Assembly: GCF_020447305.1 (NCBI RefSeq)
Contig: NZ_CP095732.1
Location: 2,636,501-2,700,500 of the forward strand
From: Abyssibius alkaniclasticus
GTDB lineage: Bacteria > Pseudomonadota > Alphaproteobacteria > Rhodobacterales > Rhodobacteraceae
Direction: 5' to 3'
Length of the DNA: 64,000 nt
Part shown: positions 29,763-38,612 of the stretch, piece after piece
How positions within the stretch are numbered: position 1 is the first letter of the stretch
Layout: each line of letters opens with the position of its first letter
The notes under the pieces: model-generated
What the model saw: the letters and a program-made list of their open reading frames with translations, nothing else
The model's database searches: none
Told to the model about the DNA's origin: nothing
Position numbers and translations under genes: made by a program

Positions 29763-30626
29763 ATGCTTGATTCACAGCCACATGGCCCCATGCCAAACGC
29801 CCCCGGCGTTGGCTATAAACCGCAACATCTGGCCGGGATTCTGGCCAATGCGGGGGCGGTGAAATGGCTCGAAATTCATGCCGAAAACTATATGGGCGAA
29901 GGCGGGCCGCATCTGGCCCAGCTGCGCCATTTGCGCGAACACTTCCCAATTTCCTGCCACGGGGTTGGCCTGTCGATCGGCGGTGAGGGGCGGCTGGATG
30001 GCGAGCATCTGGCGCGGCTCAAAAAACTCGTCGGCTGGCTGAAACCCGCACTGTTTTCAGAACATCTGGCTTGGTCGACCCATGATATGGGCTATCTGAA
30101 CGACCTGCTACCACTGCCCTACAACATGGCCAGCGTCAAACGCGTGGCCGCGCATATTGACGAGGTGCAAACCACAATCGGGCGGCAGATGCTGCTCGAA
30201 AACCCCTCGCTTTACGTGGCATTCGCCGAATCCACGATGGACGAGATCGGCTTTCTGACCGAAGTTCAGGCACGCACGGGCTGCGGGCTGCTTTTGGATG
30301 TGAACAATGTGTTCGTTTCCGCCACCAACCAGAATTATTCGCCCGAAGGTTTTATCGATGCCTTCCCGGTGGAACATGTCGGCGAAATCCACCTTGGCGG
30401 GCATGACGAACAGGTCGACGACCACGGCGCGCCGCTGCTGATTGACAGCCACGATGCGGCGGTGGTCGACCCTGTCTGGGCGCTTTATGCGCGCACCATT
30501 GCCCGCGCCGGCCCTCGCCCCACGCTGATAGAATGGGATAGCGACATTCCCGAATGGGCTGTGTTGGAGGCCGAGGCCGCGCGCGCGGCGGCTGTTCTTG
30601 CACCCGTAGCGGCCGAAATATCATGA
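29763..30626 (+). CDS. bufB: multinuclear non-haem iron oxidase (MNIO, DUF692), BufB
   Basis: The 287-residue TIM-barrel enzyme should oxidise the cysteines of the BufA1 precursor using an iron cluster and oxygen. Expected metal-site segments are present: EIHAENYM (His39, Glu41, Asn42), CHGVGLS (His66), SEHLAW (His101), LENPS (Glu146), LLDVNNV (Asp179), IHLGGH (His210, His214), IDSHD (Asp228, His230) and LIEWD (Glu257). It lies about 57 bases after bufA1 and overlaps bufC by four bases. Confidence 0.9.
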   Translation: MLDSQPHGPMPNAPGVGYKPQHLAGILANAGAVKWLEIHAENYMGEGGPHLAQLRHLREHFPISCHGVGLSIGGEGRLDGEHLARLKKLVGWLKPALFSEHLAWSTHDMGYLNDLLPLPYNMASVKRVAAHIDEVQTTIGRQMLLENPSLYVAFAESTMDEIGFLTEVQARTGCGLLLDVNNVFVSATNQNYSPEGFIDAFPVEHVGEIHLGGHDEQVDDHGAPLLIDSHDAAVVDPVWALYARTIARAGPRPTLIEWDSDIPEWAVLEAEAARAAAVLAPVAAEIS

Positions 30627-31405
30627 ACCAGCCCGAATTTGCCCATGCGTTGCTGAATGCCGATGCGCCGGTGCCCGCGGGCATTATCGACCCGCAAGGC
30701 CGCCCGGCGGGGCGGCGGTTCGATGTCTATCGCAACAATGTCATCGCCTCGCTGTGTCAGGCGATGGCCGATGCCTACCCTGCCGTGCAGCACATTGTGG
30801 GCGACGCATTTTTCAAGGCGATGGCCAGTGTCTATGTGCGCGCCAACCCGCCGAAAACCCCGATAATCCAGCAATATGGCGATGATTTTGCCATCTGGCT
30901 GGAAGGGTTCGCGCCTGCCGCCCGCCTGCCCTATCTGCCCGATGTTGCGCGTCTCGAATGGCTGCGCCGCAAGACATATCATGCCGCCGATGCAACACCC
31001 GCCGCGCCCGATGTGCTGGCGCGCATTCCCGAAGGCGATTTGCCCGATGCACGGCTGCATTTCATTCCGGCGATGGCGGTGATCAGTTCGCCCTTTCCGG
31101 TGCTGGCAATCTGGCAGAAAACCATTGAAACGCCGGAGCTTGCTTTGCCAGCAGGCGGCCAGACGGTGCTGATCGCACGGCCGCAGACGCGGGTGAACAT
31201 GCACGCCCTTGCTCGACATCACGATGTATTCCTGCAGCATCTTGCACAGGAAAGACTGGGCACAGCACTTGACCATATGGCACAGGCCGAAGGTTTTGAC
31301 CTTGGCGCGGCGCTTGCCGCAATCCTGCAGGCCCGCCTGCTTGCCAATGTCACGATTGAACCAGGGGCCAACCAGGCAAAGCAGATAAACGGGGGAAAGA
31401 CATGA
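30623..31405 (+). CDS. bufC: DUF2063 partner protein of the MNIO enzyme, BufC
   Basis: The 260-residue protein begins with the DUF2063 fold (FDVYRNNVIASLCQAMADAYPAV at about 35-57), often mis-described as DNA-binding. In MNIO systems this partner binds the precursor and presents it to the enzyme. I place the start at ATG 30623, inside the bufB stop (ATGA). A longer in-frame start at 30554 would lie within bufB. It overlaps doxX by four bases. Confidence 0.88.
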   Translation: MNQPEFAHALLNADAPVPAGIIDPQGRPAGRRFDVYRNNVIASLCQAMADAYPAVQHIVGDAFFKAMASVYVRANPPKTPIIQQYGDDFAIWLEGFAPAARLPYLPDVARLEWLRRKTYHAADATPAAPDVLARIPEGDLPDARLHFIPAMAVISSPFPVLAIWQKTIETPELALPAGGQTVLIARPQTRVNMHALARHHDVFLQHLAQERLGTALDHMAQAEGFDLGAALAAILQARLLANVTIEPGANQAKQINGGKT

Positions 31406-31941
31406 CTGTAATTTCGGGGTTATTCAGCCTGCATGACAGGGTTTTCGAAAGCATCGAGCGTGCCACGCATTGCTGGCTGCTGCCCAGCGCCGCACGGCTG
31501 ACATTTGCCGCCGTCTTGCTGGTGTATTACTGGAATTCGGCCGGCACCAAGCTCGACGGGTTTGGCCTGTCGCCCAATGCCTACGTGCAGATATTCCCGC
31601 AGCAGGCCGAGGCCTATGGTTATGATTCCAGCCAGTTCGGCCTGCTGGCCACGCTTATCGTCTGGGCGGGTGCACTGGCCGAGTTTGTGCTGCCCGCGCT
31701 GATCGTGCTTGGCCTGTTCACACGGCTGGCCGCGCTTGGCATGATCGGCTTCATCATCGTGCAAAGCCTGACCGATATTTACGGCCATATGGCTGATTCC
31801 AGCACGATCGGCGCGTTTTTCGACGGGGTGGAAAACGCCCGCATTCTTGATTTGCGCGCGTTTTGGGTGTTTGTGCTGCTCTATCTGGTCATCAAGGGCG
31901 GCGGGCTATTCTCGCTCGACCGGCTCCTCGGGCGCAGATGA
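31402..31941 (+). CDS. DoxX-family membrane protein of the bufferin operon
   Basis: The 179-residue protein has about four membrane helices (near 28-45, 80-105, 107-125 and 150-168). DoxX proteins frequently close MNIO/DUF2063 operons and are thought to act in redox or metal handling; the precise role is not established. It overlaps bufC by four bases and runs 36 bases into the end of rlmE on the opposite strand. Confidence 0.8.
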   Translation: MTVISGLFSLHDRVFESIERATHCWLLPSAARLTFAAVLLVYYWNSAGTKLDGFGLSPNAYVQIFPQQAEAYGYDSSQFGLLATLIVWAGALAEFVLPALIVLGLFTRLAALGMIGFIIVQSLTDIYGHMADSSTIGAFFDGVENARILDLRAFWVFVLLYLVIKGGGLFSLDRLLGRR

Positions 31942-32637
31942 TGCGCCCTTGAACCCCATCGCCACGACGAATTTCTCGCTGGAATCCTTGCGCGAGCTGG
32001 GCGGCTTCATGTGGTAGACCTTGGTGAAGTTCTTCTTCAGCAGGTTCAGCACCGTCGCCTCGGCCCCGCCCGCCAGCACCTTGGCCACGAATGTGCCGCC
32101 CGGCTCCAGCACATCCAGCGCGAACATCAATGCCGCCTCGACCAGCCCGACAATGCGCAAATGGTCGGTTTGCGGGTGGCCGGAGGCAGCCGCAGCCATG
32201 TCCGACATCACAACATCGGCCCCGCCGCCAAGCCAGGCTTTCACCTTGTCATCGGCATCTTCTTCAAGAAAATCAAGCACATGCAGTTCGGTGCCCGGAA
32301 TGGGCTCTACCTCTTGCAGGTCAACCCCCAGCACATAGCCCTGCTTTTTGCCCTGCCGCGTGCCAAGCGCATTGGTGCGATGCACCGCCATCTGGCACCA
32401 GCCACCGGGGGCGCAGCCAAGGTCGACCACCCGCGCGCCCGGCACCAGAAAGCGGAAGCGGTCATCAAGCTCCATGATCTTGTAGGCGGCGCGGCCACGA
32501 AAGCCTTCCTTGCGGGCACGAATGACATAGGGGTCGTTCAACTGGCGCTCTAGCCAGCGTGTCGATGATATTTTACGGCCCTTGGCGGTTTTAACCCGCA
32601 CGCGGAGTTCGCGTTGCCCTCTGCCCGATGCGCTCAT
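31906..32637 (-). CDS. rlmE: 23S rRNA 2'-O-ribose methyltransferase RlmE (FtsJ/RrmJ)
   Basis: The 243-residue enzyme methylates U2552 of 23S rRNA (E. coli numbering) using SAM. The SAM motif [11 protein letters not shown], the lysine in the [12 protein letters not shown] segment and the DVVMSDMAA motif are present. It has a basic N-terminus ([11 protein letters not shown]). Its start overlaps the ppx stop by four bases. The 3' end overlaps doxX on the other strand by 36 bases. Confidence 0.94.
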   Translation of the reverse strand: MSASGRGQRELRVRVKTAKGRKISSTRWLERQLNDPYVIRARKEGFRGRAAYKIMELDDRFRFLVPGARVVDLGCAPGGWCQMAVHRTNALGTRQGKKQGYVLGVDLQEVEPIPGTELHVLDFLEEDADDKVKAWLGGGADVVMSDMAAAASGHPQTDHLRIVGLVEAALMFALDVLEPGGTFVAKVLAGGAEATVLNLLKKNFTKVYHMKPPSSRKDSSEKFVVAMGFKGASSAPEEPVERE

Positions 32638-33764
32638 GCTACCAACTGTCCTTCGCTCAGCACGCCATCCGCGCTCATCATTGAAAACAGGATGCCTTCG
32701 CGCAGCCCCCTGTCGGCCACGCGGATATTCTGTGTGGGCCAGATCCGCAAGATCGTTTGCAATATCGCCGCACCCGACATGATAAGCTCGGCCCGGTCGC
32801 GCCCGATGCCCGGCTCGTTGCGCCGCCCTTCCGGGCCAAGGTCGAGAAACTTGCGGATGACCACATCAACATCGGCGGCCCCCATCCCCATACCATCAAC
32901 GCGCTGCCGGTCATAGCGGCGCAGGCCCAGATGCATGGCACCCACGGTGGTGACAGTGCCCGAAGTGCCGATCATCTGCAAACCATCAAGCCATTGGCCG
33001 TTTGTGCCGGTGGAATAGGGGGAAAACGCATCCATCTGCTCTTCGAAGTAACAGGACATCAGCGCAAAACGGGCGGAATCATCCTCCACATCGGCATAGC
33101 GTTGCAGCAGGGTCGCCACACCAAGCGGCACCGAAATCCAGTCGATCACCCGCGCGCCGCGCGCTTCCAGCAGCGCCTGTGCCTGCTTGCCGGGTTGCAG
33201 CCCGATCATGGCCTTGATGCGGGTCGTGGCCTCGACCTCGGACAGGTCGATCCAGACCAGCTCGGTCGAGCCGCCGCCAATGTCGATCACCAGCACCTGC
33301 CGCGCATCGGGCGAGACGAGCGGCGCACAGGAAATAACCGCGAGCCGCGCCTCTTCCTCGGGGCGGATCACCTCAAGCCGCAAGCCGGTTTCGTGGCGGA
33401 TTTGTTCCAGGAATGCCTTGCCATTGGTCGCGCGCCGGCACGCCTCGGTCGCCACAAGCCGCATCCGCCGCACGCCCAGCTTTTTGAGCTTGCGCGAACA
33501 GACATGCAGTGCTTGCAGGGTGCGTGAAATGCCCGCGTTCGAAAGCGCGCCCGTGCGCTCCAGCTCCAGACCAAGGCGGACAGATTTGGAGAACGCATCG
33601 ACAATGTCGAAATGCGCCCCGTTGGGTTGGGCAACCAGCATTCGGCAGCTATTCGTGCCCAGATCCAATGCAGCGTAAAGAGGTGCCGGCGCGTCCCCGC
33701 GCGGCGAGCGCCGCCGCTGCCTGCGGGCGCCCGTTTGTCGGCTTTGATCGCCGATATCGGTCAA
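32634..33764 (-). CDS. Ppx/GppA exopolyphosphatase family protein
   Basis: The 376-residue ASKHA-fold phosphatase has [10 protein letters not shown] (phosphate 1 loop), [11 protein letters not shown] (phosphate 2) and GTSGTVTT segments. Family members hydrolyse polyphosphate or pppGpp; which applies cannot be told from sequence. The start appears to be TTG at 33764, since no in-frame ATG precedes the conserved domain. The first 27 residues are basic. It is coupled to rlmE by a four-base overlap. Confidence 0.9.
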   Translation of the reverse strand: MTDIGDQSRQTGARRQRRRSPRGDAPAPLYAALDLGTNSCRMLVAQPNGAHFDIVDAFSKSVRLGLELERTGALSNAGISRTLQALHVCSRKLKKLGVRRMRLVATEACRRATNGKAFLEQIRHETGLRLEVIRPEEEARLAVISCAPLVSPDARQVLVIDIGGGSTELVWIDLSEVEATTRIKAMIGLQPGKQAQALLEARGARVIDWISVPLGVATLLQRYADVEDDSARFALMSCYFEEQMDAFSPYSTGTNGQWLDGLQMIGTSGTVTTVGAMHLGLRRYDRQRVDGMGMGAADVDVVIRKFLDLGPEGRRNEPGIGRDRAELIMSGAAILQTILRIWPTQNIRVADRGLREGILFSMMSADGVLSEGQLVA

Positions 33765-33855
33765 TATACCAATCCTAGCCGCCGGTTCGGCAGCCTTTGG
33801 ATAAAAGGCTAACCTATCCGCCGCAGCCCTGCAAGCAGGGACTGTTCACAATTGG

Positions 33856-34752
33856 CTAGGCAACCGCATTTCCCACAGCCATAGCGGGCGCGATTGGCTG
33901 CACGCCAATGGCGCGGGCAATGTCATAGGCAAGGTCTGGGTTGTTGAGCGTGTAGAGGTGGAAATCCTCCACACCCTCTTGGCGCAGATCATCGCAAAGC
34001 TCGGATGTCATGGCGACCGAAAGCAATGCGGTTTGGGCCGCGTCGGCGCAATTGCGATAGGCCTGGTGCATCCAGTCGGGCACCGTGGCCTGGCAGCGCG
34101 CGGCAAAACCGGCCATCTTGCCGAAATCCTCAACCGGCAGAATACCGGGGATGATTTTCTGCGTGATACCCGCCGCCACACAGGCATCGCGGAAGCGCAG
34201 GAAGGTTTCGGCCTCGAAGAAAAACTGCGTAATCGCCTGATCGGCCCCCGCATCGAATTTGCGCTTCAGATTGGCGATATCGGCAGCCAGATCGGCGGAA
34301 TCGGGGTGCTTTTCGGGGTAAGCCGCCACCGAAATACGAAAACCGCCTTGCGTGCGCAATCCAGCCACCAGGTCTGCCCCGCTTTCAAACCCGTGCGCGT
34401 GCGGGGTGAAGTGGCTTGCACCCTTTGGGGCATCGCCGCGCAGCGCCACGATGTGGCGCACGCCCATGCGCGCATAGCTGCGCGCCGTGGCCAGTGTTTC
34501 GGCGCGGCTGGCACCAACGCAGGTAAGGTGGCCAGCCACATTCAGGCGCGCACGATCGCGGATTGTGGCGATCGCTGCATTCGTGCGGTCACGCGTCGTG
34601 CCGCCTGCGCCATAGGTGACCGAAACAAATTCGGGGCCAAGCGGCGCCAAACGCTCAACCGAACGCCATAGGCGCAGGTTCGCTTCGGGGGAATGTGGGG
34701 GAAAGAATTCGAACGACAGGCGCACGGCCTGCCCTTGTGTTGTGTCTTGCAT
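33856..34752 (-). CDS. metF: 5,10-methylenetetrahydrofolate reductase
   Basis: The 298-residue flavoenzyme makes 5-methyl-THF for methionine synthesis. FEFFPPHSPEA near the N-terminus holds the conserved glutamate and SVTYGAGG follows. The ITQFFFEAETFL segment and a GILPV motif (IIPGILPV) are present. It is divergent from the PF13769-like gene, 204 bases away, and a 9-bp inverted repeat lies between them. Confidence 0.95.
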   Translation of the reverse strand: MQDTTQGQAVRLSFEFFPPHSPEANLRLWRSVERLAPLGPEFVSVTYGAGGTTRDRTNAAIATIRDRARLNVAGHLTCVGASRAETLATARSYARMGVRHIVALRGDAPKGASHFTPHAHGFESGADLVAGLRTQGGFRISVAAYPEKHPDSADLAADIANLKRKFDAGADQAITQFFFEAETFLRFRDACVAAGITQKIIPGILPVEDFGKMAGFAARCQATVPDWMHQAYRNCADAAQTALLSVAMTSELCDDLRQEGVEDFHLYTLNNPDLAYDIARAIGVQPIAPAMAVGNAVA

Positions 34753-34821
34753 CGGTCCAAACCGTCAATGAGTGTTGCTACGCTTCAGAAATCGCACGTT
34801 CCGAGCGACCATTCAAGCCCT

Positions 34822-34858
34822 ATTTACGACAATCTTGCCTTGCACCCGCGTCGTAAAT
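34822..34858. promoter_or_regulatory. inverted repeat in the metF divergent promoter region
   Basis: ATTTACGAC at 34822-34830 and its exact reverse complement GTCGTAAAT at 34850-34858 are 19 bases apart. The position, between metF and the divergent methionine genes, suggests an operator pair or a leader hairpin. No terminator T-run follows. Confidence 0.45.
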
Positions 34859-34956
34859 TCGCCATCTGTCGTTTCTGCATCTGCGAAAGTCGCCATTCTC
34901 CATATGCAACCCTGCAATTGGGCGCAAATGGCGGCAGGAAACCGAAGGATTCTGTA

Positions 34957-35259
34957 ATGGCTGACGTGGTTATTGTATTTTGGCGCGACATCCCTGCCCA
35001 GGTAATTGTGGGCAAGGGGCGGCGTGCGGCCAAGGTGCAATTGCCCGAACGGTTCGAGCAGGCAATCGACCGCTGCGCCATGAAGATTGGCGCACGCGAC
35101 TCCGATGCCTATCTGGCCGAGTGGCGCCGCGCAGAGCCTTATGCGGTTGACGGTGACGATGCAGATGTGGCCCGTGCGGAAGCAGCCCGTCTGGAAGCCG
35201 AATTCGATCAGGACCGCATCAAGGTGCTGATCGGCAATGATGGTTGGAACGCGGCCTAG
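34957..35259 (+). CDS. small conserved protein (PF13769 'virulence factor'-like) beside MTHFR genes
   Basis: The 100-residue product begins MADVVIVFWRDIPAQV and has a conserved GKGRRAAK segment. It fits, from memory, the Pfam family called 'virulence factor', a name that says nothing about its role here. It has no signal peptide or membrane segment, and the acidic middle (DGDDADVARAEAA) looks helical. It stands 27 bases before the second MTHFR-like gene, so a role in folate/corrinoid methyl transfer is inferred from context only. AAGGA lies about 8 bases before the ATG. Confidence 0.7.
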   Translation: MADVVIVFWRDIPAQVIVGKGRRAAKVQLPERFEQAIDRCAMKIGARDSDAYLAEWRRAEPYAVDGDDADVARAEAARLEAEFDQDRIKVLIGNDGWNAA

Positions 35260-35286
35260 CCGCACCTGATGGACTGGAGAAAGCTC

Positions 35287-36219
35287 ATGGCGTCGATCCT
35301 GCCTTTTGGCCGCAAAAAGCCGCAAACCGCCCCTGCCCCGCAGGCCGCGATGTCGTCATTTCTGCAGAACTTCTCGATAGAAGTGATGCCGCGCACGGCT
35401 GAGAAAATCGCCGATTTCCGCGCGATTCTGCCCAAGGGCACCCGCGTTTACATCGCCCATATCGACGGCACGCCGATTGAAGACATGGTTGCCACCGCCA
35501 AGCGCATTGCAGGCGAGGGTTTTGAGGTGATGCCGCATTTCCCGGCCCGCATTATCGAGAATGCCGCGACGCTGGAAAACTGGATTAAGCGTTACGCCGA
35601 TGTTGGTGTGTCCCAGGCGCTGTTGCTGGCGGGCGGGGTTGATGTGCCGCGCGGCGATTTCCATTGCTCCATGCAGCTCATGGAAACCGGCCTGTTCGAC
35701 AAGCACGCCTTCAAGCGCCTGCATGTGGCCGGCCACCCCGAAGGCAACAAGGATATCGACCCGAAAGGCGGCGATTCTGTCGTGATGGAGGCGCTGCGCT
35801 GGAAGCAGGATTTCTCGAACCGGACCGATGCGAAAATGGCGATTGCCACGCAGTTCTGCTTTGAATCGGCCCCCGTTATTGACTGGGCCAACCGGCTGAA
35901 AGCCGAAGGCATCGATCTGCCAATCCATATCGGCATTGCCGGCCCCGCCAAGCTGCAAACCATGATCAAATTCGCGCTGACCTGCGGCGTTGGCCCCAGT
36001 CTGCGCGTGCTGCAGCGCCGCGCCAAGGACGTGACCAAGCTGATCATGCCCTTCACGCCCGAGGAAATTCTGGGTGAGTTGGCCGTTCACAAGGCTGCTA
36101 CCCCCGGTTTCAACATCGAATCGGTGCATTTCTTTCCGCTCGGCGGCATCAACGCCACGGCCGAGTTTCTGAAACCTCTCCTGACCGGCGAAAGCAGCGA
36201 CACCGCTGTGCAAGCCTGA
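35287..36219 (+). CDS. second methylenetetrahydrofolate reductase-like protein
   Basis: The 310-residue protein has the MTHFR TIM-barrel fold (SIEVMPRTAEKI near 35, then YIAHIDGTPIEDMV) but differs strongly from MetF at 33856, for example lacking its FFPP segment. A conserved CFESAPVIDWANRL segment is present. Both proteins in one cluster suggest different partners or substrates. I place the start at 35287, eight bases after GGAGA; ATG 35269 lacks a site. The function as a reductase is not certain. Confidence 0.78.
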   Translation: MASILPFGRKKPQTAPAPQAAMSSFLQNFSIEVMPRTAEKIADFRAILPKGTRVYIAHIDGTPIEDMVATAKRIAGEGFEVMPHFPARIIENAATLENWIKRYADVGVSQALLLAGGVDVPRGDFHCSMQLMETGLFDKHAFKRLHVAGHPEGNKDIDPKGGDSVVMEALRWKQDFSNRTDAKMAIATQFCFESAPVIDWANRLKAEGIDLPIHIGIAGPAKLQTMIKFALTCGVGPSLRVLQRRAKDVTKLIMPFTPEEILGELAVHKAATPGFNIESVHFFPLGGINATAEFLKPLLTGESSDTAVQA

Positions 36220-36246
36220 ACACCAAACCCCAAGGACCATATTTGT

Positions 36247-37221
36247 ATGACCCGCACGATTGTCGAAAGCGCCACCAAAACCGCAATCATCGGCTTTGAC
36301 CAGCCGTTTTGCGTGATTGGCGAACGCATCAACCCAACCGGGCGCAAAATTCTGGCGGCACAGCTTGAGGCGGGCGATTTTTCGACCGTCGAGAAGGACG
36401 CGCTGGAACAGGTCGCTTGCGGGGCAACGATGCTCGATGTGAATGCGGGCGTGGTCTATAACTCCAACCCCAACCCGAACGAGACGGAACCGCCGCTGAT
36501 GCGTTCCATGATCGAACTGGTGCAGGGGCTGGTCGATGTGCCGCTTTGTATTGATAGCTCGGTGCCCGGTGCGCTGAAGGCCGGGCTTGAAGTGTGCAAA
36601 GGCCGCCCGCTGGTAAACTCGGTCACTGGTGAGGAAGAGCGGCTTGAAGTGGTTCTGCCGCTCATCGCCAAATACAACGTGCCGGTCGTGGCCATTTCCA
36701 ACGATGATACCGGCATTTCGATGGACCCGGACGTGCGCTTTGCCGTTGCCAAGAAAATCGTTGAACGTGCCGCCGATTTCGGCATTCCCGCGCATGACAT
36801 TGTGGTCGACCCGCTGGTCATGCCGATTGGCGCGCTTGCCGATGCGGGCCAACAGGTGTTTGCGCTTGTGCGCCGCCTGCGCAACGAGCTTGGGGTGAAC
36901 ACCACCTGCGGGGCGTCGAATGTAAGCTTCGGCCTGCCCCACCGCCACGGCATCAACGCCGCCTTTCTGCCTATGGCCATTGCGGCGGGCATGACCAGCG
37001 CCATCATGAACCCCACGCGCCATGTGGAAATGGAGGCAATCCGCGCCGCCAACCTGCTGATGAACAATGATGCAAATGGCGCCGACTGGATCAAGTTCAG
37101 CCGTGTAACCGACCTTGTAAAAGAGGGTGCGGCCTTTGCGGAAGCCTCGGCCACAATCGCCTCGGGCGGCGGGGCGGGCCGGGGCGGGCGCGAAGGCCGG
37201 GGCGCACGCCGTCGCGGGTAA
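36247..37221 (+). CDS. methyltetrahydrofolate:corrinoid methyltransferase (pterin-binding part of split methionine synthase)
   Basis: The 324-residue protein is a pterin-binding TIM barrel like the middle domain of MetH: GERINPTGRKIL at about 22-33, DVNAGV near 64, and NDDTGISMD later. It should pass the methyl group from 5-methyl-THF to a separate corrinoid protein. Work on Phaeobacter describes a methionine synthase split into three proteins plus a RamA-like reactivase. The Gly/Arg-rich tail after residue 305 is probably disordered. It is followed by a terminator. Confidence 0.88.
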   Translation: MTRTIVESATKTAIIGFDQPFCVIGERINPTGRKILAAQLEAGDFSTVEKDALEQVACGATMLDVNAGVVYNSNPNPNETEPPLMRSMIELVQGLVDVPLCIDSSVPGALKAGLEVCKGRPLVNSVTGEEERLEVVLPLIAKYNVPVVAISNDDTGISMDPDVRFAVAKKIVERAADFGIPAHDIVVDPLVMPIGALADAGQQVFALVRRLRNELGVNTTCGASNVSFGLPHRHGINAAFLPMAIAAGMTSAIMNPTRHVEMEAIRAANLLMNNDANGADWIKFSRVTDLVKEGAAFAEASATIASGGGAGRGGREGRGARRRG

Positions 37222-37267
37222 CGCCGCGTCTGGACAAGCCGGAAATCCCGACCTAATGTTCGGAAAT

Positions 37268-37292
37268 GGGGCCATTCTGGCCCCGTTTTTTT
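37268..37292 (+). terminator. Rho-independent terminator after the methyltransferase gene
   Basis: A 7-bp perfect stem (GGGGCCA 37268-37274 with TGGCCCC 37278-37284), a 3-base loop and seven T at 37286-37292. It separates the methyltransferase operon from the MFS gene, which starts 13 bases later. Confidence 0.8.
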
Positions 37293-37304
37293 CGGGATAC
37301 TTCT

Positions 37305-38516
37305 ATGTTTACGCCTACCCGTCAGCCGGGATTGGTTGAATTCACGCTGTTGATTGCGGCCATTACCTCCATTCTGGCACTGGGGATTGATGCCATTCTG
37401 CCCGCCATGCCGGCAATGTCGGCAGAACTTGGGCTGAGCGACCCAAACACAATCCAGCTGACCGTAACCTATTACCTGCTGGGCATGGGCTTTGGCATGT
37501 TGTTCTTTGGCCCCGCCTCGGATTCATTTGGCCGCAAACCGATGATCTATGCAGGCATGATGCTGTTTCTGGCTGGCTCGATTATCTGTTCATTTTCAAC
37601 AGATTACAACACGATGATCATCGGGCGACTTATACAGGGCGTGGGCGTTTCGGCCCCGCGCGCGATAACCATGTCGCTGGTGCGCGACCTTTATGCGGGC
37701 CGTGAAATGGCGCGCGTGATGTCGATTGTCAGCGCGGTGTTCATTCTGGTGCCGGCCATAGCGCCCACCTTGGGCGTGGCCATTCTCAGCATTGGCAGTT
37801 GGCGGCTGATTTTTGTGCTTATTCTGGTCTTTGGCTTTGCCGTTCTCATTTGGCTAGCCGTGCGCCAGCCCGAAACCCTGCCACGCGGCAAGCGCAATAA
37901 ATTCAATGTTGCCAATATTGTAAAGGGCGCGGTTGAAGTTGTGACCACCCGCGATTGTGTCGCCGCCATTTTCGCGGCCGGCCTGTCTTCGGCGGCATTG
38001 TTCGGCTATCTTGGCGCCTCGCAGCAAATCTTTGCCGATGCGTTCAATCTGGGCGACTATTTCCACTATTTCTTTGGTGCCATTGCGCTGAGCATTGGCG
38101 CGGCCTCGGTGGTCAACAGCCGGGTCGTGGTGCGCTACGGAATGCGGTTCCTGTCGCGCATGGCGGCAGCGGCTTCAACCACATTCGGCATGATCTACCT
38201 GATTGCCCTGCTCACCCTGCCCATTGGCAATAATGTGGTCATTTTCATGATCTGGGCGCTGCCAACGTTTTTCTGCCTTGGCATCATGTTCGGCAATATC
38301 TTCTCGATCGGCATGGTGCCGCTTGGCCATATTGCCGGCATCGGCTCGGCGGTGCTTGGCAGCACATCGACCCTGCTTTCGGCGGGCATAGGCGGGCTTA
38401 TCGGGCAAACCTTTCAAGGCTCGGTCGTGCCGATCGTGCTGGGGTTCGTGGTGCTGCACGCGGCCACATACCTGATCATCCGGATTATGCTGGCCGCGCC
38501 CGAAACGGATATGTAA
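37305..38516 (+). CDS. MFS transporter, Bcr/CflA type
   Basis: The 403-residue protein has 12 membrane helices. GPASDSFGRKPMI is the loop 2-3 motif and GRLIQGVGVSAPRAI the helix 4 segment, as in Bcr/CflA drug-proton antiporters. The substrate is unknown. I use ATG 37305, after the terminator; an in-frame ATG at 37266 would put the terminator hairpin inside the gene. If 37305 is right, almost no leader remains, so low read-through may be its main expression. Confidence 0.85.
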   Translation: MFTPTRQPGLVEFTLLIAAITSILALGIDAILPAMPAMSAELGLSDPNTIQLTVTYYLLGMGFGMLFFGPASDSFGRKPMIYAGMMLFLAGSIICSFSTDYNTMIIGRLIQGVGVSAPRAITMSLVRDLYAGREMARVMSIVSAVFILVPAIAPTLGVAILSIGSWRLIFVLILVFGFAVLIWLAVRQPETLPRGKRNKFNVANIVKGAVEVVTTRDCVAAIFAAGLSSAALFGYLGASQQIFADAFNLGDYFHYFFGAIALSIGAASVVNSRVVVRYGMRFLSRMAAAASTTFGMIYLIALLTLPIGNNVVIFMIWALPTFFCLGIMFGNIFSIGMVPLGHIAGIGSAVLGSTSTLLSAGIGGLIGQTFQGSVVPIVLGFVVLHAATYLIIRIMLAAPETDM

Positions 38517-38612
38517 AAGCGGTTCATGGCGCGAATTCACCCGAAAACGCCGCCCTTATGCCAAGCTGCGCCGCGTTGCGGGCTAGACTGATACAAAAGA
38601 CTGGGGTTTTCT

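Noticed and set aside
34753-34956. SAM or cobalamin riboswitch before the methionine genes
   Set aside because: I could not recognise a conserved riboswitch core; only a spaced inverted repeat is visible.
35356-37275. A 639-codon minus-strand frame opposite the MTHFR-like and methyltransferase genes
   Set aside because: Antisense shadow; the plus-strand genes have ribosome sites and clear families.
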